NCBI GenBank assembly: GCA_001897795.1
Contig: MKUL01000037.1
Span: 1-64,000, forward strand
From: Alphaproteobacteria bacterium 41-28
GTDB lineage: Bacteria; Pseudomonadota; Alphaproteobacteria; UBA9655
Reading direction: 5' to 3'
Length of the DNA stretch: 64,000 nt
Under the pieces are notes generated by a model, which worked only from the letters and a program-made list of their open reading frames with translations, was not told where the DNA came from and made no database searches. Shown one piece after another: positions 1 to 9,135 of the stretch. The position numbers were made by a program, and so were the translations under genes. Numbering within the stretch: position 1 is the first letter of the stretch; each line of letters starts with the position of its first letter.

Positions 1-42
1 CCTCCTTTAATACACGGATATCATACACTATAATGTAAAAAC

Positions 43-309
43 TTAAATCAAAAATGCTCTAGTCTTATTATTCGCTTTATCTCTGGCTATTACGTCATAG
101 TCTTTGAGGTCTAGATGTGAATTTGTAAGAGGTATTTTTTGTCCATAACCCAATGTTAAAAGAAAAAAACTTCCAGCTGTATTGTTCACATGTTCAGCTT
201 CTTCGTTCGACAAAGCTGGTCCTTTTATGCTCATCTTGATTCCAGAAGCGTGCCCTATGCTGGTCAAACCAAGGAACAAAGCCATTGATGCTAAAATAAT
301 GCTTTTCAT
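43..309 (-). CDS. small exported hypothetical protein (88 aa)
   Basis: Intact ORF with N-terminal signal-peptide-like sequence MKSIILASMALFLGLTSIGHAS. Confidence 0.6.
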   Translation of the reverse strand: MKSIILASMALFLGLTSIGHASGIKMSIKGPALSNEEAEHVNNTAGSFFLLTLGYGQKIPLTNSHLDLKDYDVIARDKANNKTRAFLI

Positions 310-455
310 GATTCAATCTCCCTCAATGCATTGTGGTCTTTTTTATGTTAATATAATTTACTTAATATAACATTAATGATTCATAATTTTGTAAATTTAA
401 ACAATGCTGAAATGATCAGGACTAGGACAGGGTTCGAAGGAGGATTCTTCCTAAA

Positions 456-3113
456 TCAAGGGTATTTCCCCAACCGCCCCAAGGCTTGTTCTAATTTGAG
501 AATCGAAAGACGAGCGGCCTCGAGGCGTTTTTGCTGAGTTTCAACAACCTCTTGGGGAGCACGAGAGACAAAATCTTCATTCGAAAGCTTTTTCTCAAAC
601 CCATCGATTTCGGAAACCACTTTCTTTATTTCTTTTTGAAGTCGATCCTTTTCAGCTCCTACATCAATCGCCCCCGCGAGGGGAATCAGCAGCGTTGCTT
701 CTTCTACAACAACTTGGGCGGCTCCCTTCGCTTCTTGAGGAGACAGAGATTCGGAAAAAACCTTTATGTGCTCGAGGCGAGCAAGCTTGAGAAGCAAATC
801 TTCGTGTTCCCGCATCCGTCGATGGGTTTCGGGCCCTGCATCATAAAAACTGAGGGTGAGGAATGAGGCTGGAGGCACATTCATTTCCGTACGAACACTG
901 CGAACTTCAGAGATGACTTGAATGAGCCAGTCCATATCCTTACTCACTTCAGGATAGGGAAATTCTTGAACTTCTGGCCATAGGGCACCCATCAAAAGAC
1001 CGGCCTCTGGGTGCAGATTTTTCCACAAGACTTCCGTGAGGAAAGGCATGAAAGGATGAAGAAGACGCAAAATACGATCTAAAACCCAGGCAACGGTTTG
1101 TTGGGTTTCCGTTTTCTCAGCGTGTCCGCCTACAAATTTAGGTTTGCAAAACTCAAGGTACCAATCACAAAAGGTGCCCCAAATAAAGTGGTAGAGGAGG
1201 TGGGCCGCTTCATTAAACTTATATCCTTCGATAGCCTCTTTTACCTCCTGTGAGAGGGCTGAGACTTGGCCAACGATCCATTGGTTGATGGGAAGGTGAA
1301 GGGCATAAGAATCAAAATCAGGGTTAAAGATGGCCCCATTCATTTCAGCAAAACGGGCCGCATTCCAAAGCTTTGTAGCAAAATTACGGTATCCTTCAAC
1401 GTGAGATTTGGAAAACTTAACATCCCTTCCAGGGGCGGCTAGTGCCGCAAGAGTAAACCGTAAAGCATCGGCTCCATAGGAATCAATGAGAATCAAAGGA
1501 TCCACAACGTTTCCTTTTGTTTTTGACATTTTTTGCCCTTTTTCGTCTCGCACGAGGGCATTGATGTAAACGGTTTTAAAAGGGACTTCCTTTGCAAAAT
1601 GAAGGCCCATCATCATCATACGCGCCACCCAAAAGAAAATGATGTCGTGGCCTGTCACCAGTACATCGGTCGGATAATAGCGTTCGAATTCGAATGTTTT
1701 TTCAGGCCATCCCAAGGTTGAAAAGGGCCATAGGGCTGACGAAAACCATGTATCTAAGACATCTTGATCTTGGGTTAAAGAAACCTCTTTTTTGTAAAAG
1801 AGAGCAGCATCTTTAAGGGCGCTTTCTTCATCGAGCGCAGCGAAGGCATGTCCATCAGGTCCATACCAAACGGGAATCCGGTGACCCCACCAGAGCTGGC
1901 GGGAAATACACCAGGGTTGAATATTCCGCAACCATTCAAAATAGGTATTTTCCCAATATTGAGGAACAAACTTTGTTTTTCCTTGCTCGACCGCCTTCAG
2001 AGCCGGCTTGGCCAGGGTGGCCGCATCTACATACCATTGATCCAATAACCAGGGTTCAATGACAACGCCTGATTTTTCCCCATGGGGGGTTGGAATGACT
2101 GAAGGTTCTTCTTTCTCAAAAAACCCTTTGTCTTTCATCTCTTCAACCACTTTTTTTCGCGCGACAAAGCGGTCAAGTCCTTGATATGAGGCAGGAACAT
2201 TTTCATTCAAATGGGCATTTTCATCAAGGATATTCACGAGGGGAAGCTTATGACGTCGACCTACTTCAAAGTCGTTAAAATCGTGAGCCGGTGTAATTTT
2301 AACCGCACCTGTAAACTTTTCAGGATCGGCGTGGAGATCTCCGACGATCGGAATCAGTTGATCGGTCAAGGGGTGGCGAACAAGCTTTCCGATCAGGTGC
2401 TGATATCGTTCATCCTCGGGATGGACAGCAATAGCAACATCTCCAAAGACGGTTTCAGGCCGACTTGTGGCAATGGTAATAAACTTTTCCTTTTGTCCTT
2501 CAAGGGGGTACCGGAAATAGGTCATGACACCTTGGATAGGCAAGCTTTCGACTTCAACATCGGAAATGGCTGTGTGAAGCTTCGGATCCCAATTGATGAG
2601 ACGCTTATCCCGATAAATAAGACCTTGGCGGAAAAGTTCCACAAAAACATAACGAACTGCATCACTAAGACCTTCGTCAAGGGTGAATCGCTCTCGATGC
2701 CAATCTGGTGACGCTCCCAAGCGACGGAGTTGGTGGGTGATCATTCCCCCCGATTCTTTCTTCCATTCCCAAACTCTTTCTAAAAACTTTTCGCGCCCCA
2801 TCTCATGGCGAGAAAGGTTCTGTTTCTCAAGTTGCCGTTCAACGACCATTTGGGTTGAAATACTGGCGTGATCTGTGCCCGGTTGCCAGAGAGCATCCTG
2901 TCCTTGCATGCGATGAAAGCGAATCAGAAGATCTTGGAGTGTAAATGTAAAAGCATGCCCCATGTGAAGGCTGCCTGTGATGTTGGGCGGCGGCATCATA
3001 ATTGTATAGGGCTTTGCTTCCGGTCTTGCCCCTGCTGCCATAAGGCCCGAGTTTATCCAATCTGAATAAATCTTTTCTTCAAAGGACAAGGGTGAAAACG
3101 TTTTTTCTAACAT
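456..3113 (-). CDS. valS: valyl-tRNA synthetase
   Basis: 885 aa with PPPNITGSLHMGHAF (HIGH region), MSKTKGNVVDP (KMSKS) and C-terminal coiled coil. Confidence 0.97.
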   Translation of the reverse strand: MLEKTFSPLSFEEKIYSDWINSGLMAAGARPEAKPYTIMMPPPNITGSLHMGHAFTFTLQDLLIRFHRMQGQDALWQPGTDHASISTQMVVERQLEKQNLSRHEMGREKFLERVWEWKKESGGMITHQLRRLGASPDWHRERFTLDEGLSDAVRYVFVELFRQGLIYRDKRLINWDPKLHTAISDVEVESLPIQGVMTYFRYPLEGQKEKFITIATSRPETVFGDVAIAVHPEDERYQHLIGKLVRHPLTDQLIPIVGDLHADPEKFTGAVKITPAHDFNDFEVGRRHKLPLVNILDENAHLNENVPASYQGLDRFVARKKVVEEMKDKGFFEKEEPSVIPTPHGEKSGVVIEPWLLDQWYVDAATLAKPALKAVEQGKTKFVPQYWENTYFEWLRNIQPWCISRQLWWGHRIPVWYGPDGHAFAALDEESALKDAALFYKKEVSLTQDQDVLDTWFSSALWPFSTLGWPEKTFEFERYYPTDVLVTGHDIIFFWVARMMMMGLHFAKEVPFKTVYINALVRDEKGQKMSKTKGNVVDPLILIDSYGADALRFTLAALAAPGRDVKFSKSHVEGYRNFATKLWNAARFAEMNGAIFNPDFDSYALHLPINQWIVGQVSALSQEVKEAIEGYKFNEAAHLLYHFIWGTFCDWYLEFCKPKFVGGHAEKTETQQTVAWVLDRILRLLHPFMPFLTEVLWKNLHPEAGLLMGALWPEVQEFPYPEVSKDMDWLIQVISEVRSVRTEMNVPPASFLTLSFYDAGPETHRRMREHEDLLLKLARLEHIKVFSESLSPQEAKGAAQVVVEEATLLIPLAGAIDVGAEKDRLQKEIKKVVSEIDGFEKKLSNEDFVSRAPQEVVETQQKRLEAARLSILKLEQALGRLGKYP

Positions 3114-3270
3114 GCTTTATAACTCAATATGACAGACGTGGGGGAAAACAGGTGTGGCTTTCATTGCTTTCCACTTTTGAAAAAACAGTATAGCAACTTA
3201 TCAAATGCGTGTCATCCCCTTGAACCACCTACCCTCCTCATCATTCCGATCCCCGAGTAGGTGAATGCAA

Positions 3271-3430
3271 ATGTATAGAAATGAAATTTTAAGAACACTG
3301 AAAACCCATGAATCTGAATTGCGCAAGATGGGTGTTGACCATATCGCTCTCCTTCGGGTCATGTGCGCATCAAGAGGAACGCCCAGAGAGTGATATTGTT
3401 GATCGAGCTGCTCTTAAAAAAAGATTGAAA
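3271..3430 (+). pseudogene. relic of an MNT-type minimal nucleotidyltransferase (MntA/HEPN-MNT antitoxin-like)
   Basis: Reads MYRNEILRTLKTHESELRKMGVDHIALL, then after a one-base frame change FGSCAHQEERPESDIVD, resembling the MNT GSxARGE..SDIDL motif; stops in every continuous frame. Confidence 0.6.
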
Positions 3431-3551
3431 TGTGCCGTTGAAAAAGAGGCCATTTATGCCTTCTAAGGAGGCTACACGAGCTCTTGAAGATATCCTTGAT
3501 AACATTCTTTTGGCATATTCCTTTGTAAAAAACATTATTTTCCCCTTCCCC

Positions 3552-3737
3552 GTGTCATCCTTGGCAAGAAAGGTTTTGCCAAGCGAAGCGGGCATTAGCT
3601 TTTCTTGGCCGAGGATCTTTTTAAGATATCCGGTAATAAAAATGGTTCGAGATTCCCTATTAAAAAATAGATCCTCGGCAAAGAAATGGCTAATGTTTTC
3701 CTTTGGAAAACAAAGCATTTCTTGCCAAGGATGACAC
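3552..3737. repeat. family B palindromic intergenic repeat (MITE/REP-like)
   Basis: Ends GTGTCATCCTTGGCAAGAAA and TTTCTTGCCAAGGATGACAC with nested TTCTTGGCCGAGGATC/GATCCTCGGC(C)AAGAAA arms. Confidence 0.85.
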
Positions 3738-3847
3738 CATCACTGAAATCGATAACTCGGTTTGCACGACTCCTTATCCAAATGGAGTTATTCAAATGTT
3801 CTGGGTAGAATCACCCATGGAATTCCAAGCTAATGATTGGATAACCC

Positions 3848-4303
3848 CTAAACCGCTTCCAACACTTCCTCCACATGTCCAGGCACACTGACCTTTCGCC
3901 AGATTTTTGCTATGCGTCCTTCTTCATCAATTAAAAAAGTAGACCGCTCGATCCCAAAATATTTACGCCCATACATTGATTTTTCAACCCAAACACCGTA
4001 TTTTAAACAGACCTCCCTTGTTTCGTCGGAGGCTAAAATAAAATTGAGACTTTCTTTTTCTTTAAATTTCTCATGACTATTGACAGAGTCCTTAGAAATG
4101 CCAATAATGGTTGTATTCTTTTTATCAAAACTAAGTTTGTAGTCTCTGAAAGCGCAAGCTTGTAGAGTACAACCGGATGTTGCATCTTTGGGGTAGAAAT
4201 AAACTATGACTTTTTTTTGGATGCAATCAGAAAGTGTAACTGTCTTCCCACCATCGATCGGCAGAGTAAAATTTGGGGCGAGATCGCCAACAAATACAGT
4301 CAT
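3848..4303 (-). CDS. bcp: thioredoxin-dependent peroxiredoxin, BCP type
   Basis: VGDLAPNFTLP and FYPKDATSGCTLQACAFRD motifs. Confidence 0.93.
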   Translation of the reverse strand: MTVFVGDLAPNFTLPIDGGKTVTLSDCIQKKVIVYFYPKDATSGCTLQACAFRDYKLSFDKKNTTIIGISKDSVNSHEKFKEKESLNFILASDETREVCLKYGVWVEKSMYGRKYFGIERSTFLIDEEGRIAKIWRKVSVPGHVEEVLEAV

Positions 4304-4317
4304 AAGTTCCCTCTCAT

Positions 4318-7300
4318 TTGTTGTTTGGAGTGTTCGTGAATAAATCGAAGTTTAGCCCACACTCTCTCTTTGGAAAAGGGATCTTTGCCAAAAAATCAGC
4401 ACGTCTCCTTTTCGAAGTTATAGGATCTGTCGTTGGCCTTGTTTTTGTGATCCTTTTTTTGCTCTTAGTGCGCTTGTCCATGAGCCCCATCAACCTTGAC
4501 TTCTTAACAACCGAAGTCGAAGCCGCATTTAAAGCGCCCCAGGAAGGATTGAGTGCAAAAATAGAACATACCCAGCTTGTCTGGCGTGAATGGAAGAGAC
4601 CATTTGAGATCGAACTTGTCAACGTTCACCTTCAAAAAAATGAGAATCCAAATTGGCTTAAAATCGAGCATATTGGCATCTCTGTACGACTTTACCGTCT
4701 TTTGCTGGGTGAGGCTTCTTTAAAGCAGCTTCGCCTTTATCGCCCCCACATTCTTCTTGAGAAAGACGAGAAAGGAGAATTTTCCTTAGGGTTTGGAGAG
4801 TCAAAGCCGAATCAAGAATTCTCATTCCAAGAAATAGCGCCCCTCGTCGCTCTAGGGGAACCCAATACAGCCCTTGGAAAACTGAACGATTTGAATAAAG
4901 TCGCGATCATTGATGCCCATGTTCTTTTAAAGGATGAAAAAGAAGGCAAAACATGGGAGCTTCCCAAAACATCCTTTGTCTTAAAACGACAATCGGATGG
5001 GTTTCAAACCGAACTTACCTTAAGGCCACACCAAGGACATGGGACGATGACTGTCGGACTTAATCATCAGTTGAGCTCTGGCCGTTTTGATCTTACAGTT
5101 GATTTCCATCACGTCTCTCTCAAGAAATTGTTTGAAAAAAAGGGACTCAATCTCTGTCTTCCTAGCGCTGAAATCAAAAGCCCTGATGATCTTCTCGACT
5201 TCCTCCAATGTTGGGATACCCCTCTCCAAGGCAAGATCCATCTCGCTCTTGCTCCTGACACGCATCAAGTAATTGAAGGCAGCTGTGATGTTGATTTGGG
5301 GAAAGGAACATTAGATTTATCTTTAGCCAAACTTGTCCCTCTCCCGATCTCCTCTGGAAATTTGTCCTTTACGCTTCTGCCTAACAAACTTGAAATTAAG
5401 AAAGCGTCCCTTCTATCCGATGAAATGCTTCTAGATTTCTCTGGACATCTGGAGTCTTCTTCCTCTCCTCTTTTTCTTTCAAAACTCATGGAACCTGGGC
5501 AAACGCTTACCCTTCAGGGCAGAATTGAAGACCTTTTTCTCGATCATTTGAGCGCTCTGTGGCCCGAAGATCTGGCGACTCATGCCAGAGAATGGCTAAC
5601 CAAAAACTTACGAAAAGGCCTCTTAACGGAAGCCGAATTTTCCCTCAAAGGTCATGGGGGAGAGGAAGGATTTTTGATCGATGATCTTAAAGGAACTCTC
5701 CGAGGAGAAGGGGCAGAAGTTACTTTTCTAGAGGGTTTGCCTCCTGCTGAAAACGTGAGTGCCCACGCAACATTTGATCAGAAGGGTTTCGATATTAAAG
5801 TTCTTACGGGGAACATTGAACAAATAAAGGTTCAAGAAGGTCACGTTCTGATTTCAGATCTTGATACGGATAATGAAAAGCTCAGCTTAAATATGAAAGC
5901 CAAGGGGCCCGTTTCTGACATCTTAGGTACCCTTAATCATAAACCACTAGAGTATGCCTCTCTTGCGGGCATTGACCCAAAAAAGACAAATGGAGAAGGG
6001 GAAATAGTCTTCAAAATCGACTTCCCTCTTTTGGTGGATCTTCAGTTTAAGGATATTAAGATGAACGCGAAAGGAGGCTTTAAAAAAGTCAACCTTGAAC
6101 GAAAAATTTCAGAGGATTTAATCGTTAAATTAACTCAAGGAAATTTCTCCCTCGACTTAACCCAAGATCAAATGGTGATCCAAGGTAAAGGTGTAATGAA
6201 CCAGCTTCCGTCAACTCTCACCTATGAACACTTTTTTAAAAAAGAGGCCCCTCACGAACTCCAAGTTAAGATCGAAACAATGGCTTCCTTTGAAGACTTT
6301 AAACGCCTTGGGTTTGATTATCTGGAGTATGCTCGAGGACCAACACCTACCACTCTTTTGTATACCCTTGAGAAGGATAAGAGAAGCTATCTTCGCTTAG
6401 ATTTGGATACAACGATGGCCACTCTTACGTTTGCCCCTTTAGAATGGAAAAAAAGGCCAGGAGAGAAAGGGAAGCTCTTCTTTGTTCTTGTTTTTGAGGA
6501 TGGGAACCTTTCTAAAATGACGGATCTTAGGGTGAAAGCACCCCCTTATTTTCTGCGAGGCGAAATTCTTTTCGGGCCTCAGAAGAACTGGAAAACTATT
6601 CATCTTTCTCAATTTGAGGGACCCGATACCCAAACTCAAGTGACACTCCACACCCCTCACCCAAATGTTTATGAAGTTTCTTTTCATGGCCAAAGCGTGG
6701 ATTTGGAAAAGTTTATGCAATACGTTGATCAAGAGGGAAGCGCTAAAGACCATCCCCCAATGGATATTAAGCTCTTTGGCGATGTAGAACAATTACGCTT
6801 AGGCGAGGGAAAAGTTTTTGAAAATATAAGTGCCTCTGCCCACCTCTTTTTACATGAAAATGAAAAAATCTGGAAAGAGGTTCATCTTCGGGCCAAGGCT
6901 GGCAAGGGCACTGCCAGCAAAGGAGACATGGCTCAGGTTTCCGGAGGGATTTTATTCGATATTAACCCAGGTCCTAACAACACACAATCCCTTGAAGTCC
7001 GCGCAAATGATGCGGGCAAGTTTTTAAAAAATCTTGGTATCTATGACCACATTCGGCGAGGTGCTCTTATTATTAAAGCCCAAAAAGAAGGATCCGGCCC
7101 CTTTAAAGGTATTTTAAAGCTGAAAGACTTCGATGCCCAAGAGGTTCCTCTCCTGGCCAGGTTCGCCGCACTCCTCTCACCCATGGGGGTTGTTAACTTA
7201 TTTTCTGGGAAAAAAATTCTTTCTATGGATCGGTTTACATGCGATTTCGAATTCGGCGAAGACTTTGTCGCGGTTAAACAGGGAGTTGGGAAAAGCCTTT

Positions 7301-7578
7301 CTCTTGGCTTTACGGTTGAGGGAAAACTGGATCGTAACAAACGCCTGTTTGCTTTAAGAGGGAATGTTATTCCTGCGCGCTTTCTCAACTCAATCTTTAA
7401 CAACATCCCCATTCTGGGGCCCCTTATTAGTGGGGGAAAGGGCGAAGGTCTCTTTGGAATTGCCTACACAGTCAAGGGGTCTTTTGATAACCCTAATGTA
7501 TCCTTGAACCCCCTTTCTGCCTTGGCACCGGGCTTCTTCCGAAAGCTGTTTCAATCCTTAACGGGAGATGATGAGTGA
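4318..7578 (+). CDS. AsmA-like / DUF3971 envelope protein
   Basis: 1086 aa, N-terminal TM segment, C-terminal AsmA-like domain (GPLISGGKGEGLFGIAYTVKGSFDNPNVSLNPLSALAPGFFRKLF). Confidence 0.85.
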   Translation: MLFGVFVNKSKFSPHSLFGKGIFAKKSARLLFEVIGSVVGLVFVILFLLLVRLSMSPINLDFLTTEVEAAFKAPQEGLSAKIEHTQLVWREWKRPFEIELVNVHLQKNENPNWLKIEHIGISVRLYRLLLGEASLKQLRLYRPHILLEKDEKGEFSLGFGESKPNQEFSFQEIAPLVALGEPNTALGKLNDLNKVAIIDAHVLLKDEKEGKTWELPKTSFVLKRQSDGFQTELTLRPHQGHGTMTVGLNHQLSSGRFDLTVDFHHVSLKKLFEKKGLNLCLPSAEIKSPDDLLDFLQCWDTPLQGKIHLALAPDTHQVIEGSCDVDLGKGTLDLSLAKLVPLPISSGNLSFTLLPNKLEIKKASLLSDEMLLDFSGHLESSSSPLFLSKLMEPGQTLTLQGRIEDLFLDHLSALWPEDLATHAREWLTKNLRKGLLTEAEFSLKGHGGEEGFLIDDLKGTLRGEGAEVTFLEGLPPAENVSAHATFDQKGFDIKVLTGNIEQIKVQEGHVLISDLDTDNEKLSLNMKAKGPVSDILGTLNHKPLEYASLAGIDPKKTNGEGEIVFKIDFPLLVDLQFKDIKMNAKGGFKKVNLERKISEDLIVKLTQGNFSLDLTQDQMVIQGKGVMNQLPSTLTYEHFFKKEAPHELQVKIETMASFEDFKRLGFDYLEYARGPTPTTLLYTLEKDKRSYLRLDLDTTMATLTFAPLEWKKRPGEKGKLFFVLVFEDGNLSKMTDLRVKAPPYFLRGEILFGPQKNWKTIHLSQFEGPDTQTQVTLHTPHPNVYEVSFHGQSVDLEKFMQYVDQEGSAKDHPPMDIKLFGDVEQLRLGEGKVFENISASAHLFLHENEKIWKEVHLRAKAGKGTASKGDMAQVSGGILFDINPGPNNTQSLEVRANDAGKFLKNLGIYDHIRRGALIIKAQKEGSGPFKGILKLKDFDAQEVPLLARFAALLSPMGVVNLFSGKKILSMDRFTCDFEFGEDFVAVKQGVGKSLSLGFTVEGKLDRNKRLFALRGNVIPARFLNSIFNNIPILGPLISGGKGEGLFGIAYTVKGSFDNPNVSLNPLSALAPGFFRKLFQSLTGDDE

Positions 7579-7665
7579 GGGAGTGGGAGAGTGTCATTGC
7601 AATGACGATCACCCTCAACCGTCACTGAGAAGCAGGGTGAAGCAATTCCTTTCCAATACACAAAT

Positions 7666-7681
7666 TGTTTTACGTGAAACA
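7666..7681. promoter_or_regulatory. degenerate parS-like site TGTTTTACGTGAAACA
   Basis: One mismatch from TGTTTCACGTGAAACA. Confidence 0.5.
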
Positions 7682-7811
7682 TTCTTAAAAGGGGTCAATG
7701 AGATTGCTTTGTCCCCCCGTTTTCATGGGGGTCCGCGCAATGACGATTCCCCTACTCGTCATTGCGAACCCTGCGAAGCAGGGTGAAGCAATCTCTTTCC
7801 AATACAAAAAT

Positions 7812-7827
7812 TGTTTCACGTGAAACA
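7812..7827. promoter_or_regulatory. parS (ParB-binding) site
   Basis: Exact TGTTTCACGTGAAACA within 22-bp perfect palindrome AATTGTTTCACGTGAAACAATT. Confidence 0.9.
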
Positions 7828-7840
7828 ATTCAGAGAGTCT

Positions 7841-7877
7841 AAAAAAAGGAGGGGAACCCCCTCCTTTTTCTTTTTCT
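7841..7877 (+). terminator. intrinsic terminator-like hairpin
   Basis: aaaaaggagggg-aa-ccccctcctttttctttttc. Confidence 0.6.
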
Positions 7878-7968
7878 AAGAAGCCTGTCGTGATAATTTT
7901 GTAATAAATAGATTGCAATGATAAAATTTTTTATTATATCTATGACATATATTTTTTATGGTGAAATT

Positions 7969-9069
7969 ATGAAAAAATTACTTTCTTTAACTTTTTTGGT
8001 TTCCTTTTTACTTATACCCCCCACTTTTGCTATGGTGGAAGGAAATGACGATGGTGCTTCCAGTCCCCCACTTTATCAAACAGTTACCTTAGAAAATCAA
8101 GATAAGAGAGAATATGATTGGCGCAATAATCCACCTCCACATATTTCAATCGATGAACCAGAAAAACTGGCCGAAATGATCAGACAATACCGGGAGGATG
8201 GAAAGCCTATAGGACTTGCCTGGGCTTGCCATACGGATGAAATGCCAGAGAAAATAACAGAATTCTTTGGATCAAAAGTTTCTGCCGTTGAAAACTGGAT
8301 AAGCCTAGATGTGAGTAACTGCCATATTCGCATGGATGCGACAAAAAAAACACATATAAAACAGGTCTGCAATTGGCTTAATGAACACGGCATTAAAGTA
8401 AGTACAATCGCCTTTACATGCATTGCACCTGAGCCAGATTCTTCCCTTGTGCAGAAACATATCTTGCCCATCGTAAAAGAAGATGGCTCTTTAATTTTCC
8501 CCGGATACTTCCCAAGCCATTATACCTTTAATAGTTCTGCGGACTGCAAGGAATTTGGGAATTTGCGTGTTGATAGTTTTGGCAGGCTTGTAACTAAATA
8601 TAAGAAGAAAGATATCGATCATTTTAAAAGTGATTTATTTAACTACCACAATCCCAAAGGCGTTTTTTTTCACAACGAAGAAGCTTTCTTAGCTTCAACA
8701 TTAAGTTGGATCGAAGAATTTACAGACCGCAAGGGAGAGGCTGGGAAAAAGTTAGCCGCCGGAGTTTATATGAACCGTATTATCTTTTTTAAACCTGAAC
8801 ATCGCGTAATTGAAAATACATTTGAATTTGATGGTGTCAAAGTTAATAATTTATTTTCAAAAAGTCCTGATGAATTTACACGCGATTACATTCAGTCCTA
8901 TAGAGATTACCTGAATGAAATCGGTTTTGATCCTTCTCTCTATAGAATTTGTGCTAAGAAACCTCAAGCTGATCTTTTTAGGGTTGAAGAATATGTTTAT
9001 CCCGAGGATGGAACTTATGATGTAACGGGTCATACATCCCAAGCTTCTTTGGTTCTCATCAAAAAATAA
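7969..9069 (+). CDS. exported hypothetical protein
   Basis: ORF 7918-9069; the probable start at 7969 gives signal peptide MKKLLSLTFLVSFLLIPPTFA. Confidence 0.65.
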   Translation: MKKLLSLTFLVSFLLIPPTFAMVEGNDDGASSPPLYQTVTLENQDKREYDWRNNPPPHISIDEPEKLAEMIRQYREDGKPIGLAWACHTDEMPEKITEFFGSKVSAVENWISLDVSNCHIRMDATKKTHIKQVCNWLNEHGIKVSTIAFTCIAPEPDSSLVQKHILPIVKEDGSLIFPGYFPSHYTFNSSADCKEFGNLRVDSFGRLVTKYKKKDIDHFKSDLFNYHNPKGVFFHNEEAFLASTLSWIEEFTDRKGEAGKKLAAGVYMNRIIFFKPEHRVIENTFEFDGVKVNNLFSKSPDEFTRDYIQSYRDYLNEIGFDPSLYRICAKKPQADLFRVEEYVYPEDGTYDVTGHTSQASLVLIKK

Positions 9070-9082
9070 ACGACGAGCTGTA

Positions 9083-9121
9083 TAAAAAAGGAGGGGCTGC
9101 CCCCTCCTTTTTCTTTTTTTA
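9083..9121. terminator. bidirectional intrinsic terminator between convergent genes
   Basis: aaaaaaggagggg-ctg-ccccctcctttttc followed by T-run. Confidence 0.75.
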
Positions 9122-9135
9122 AAAAGCACTCTACT

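Larger units (their letters stand above)
7586..7830. repeat. tandem family A intergenic repeats, each copy ending in a parS-like palindrome
   Basis: CGTCAcTGAGAAGCAGGGTGAAGCAATTCCTTTCCAATACACAAATTGTTTtACGTGAAACA (7620-7681) and CGTCATTGCGAACCCTGCGAAGCAGGGTGAAGCAATCTCTTTCCAATACAAAAATTGTTTCACGTGAAACA (7757-7827). Confidence 0.8.

Noticed and set aside
2211-2711. 166-aa + strand ORF inside valS
   Set aside because: Antisense to a strongly conserved valS reading frame
3359-3795. ORFs of 66-119 aa around 3.4-3.8 kb
   Set aside because: They lie within the family B repeat and its surroundings; translations (e.g. FGKQSISCQG) recur only because the DNA repeat recurs
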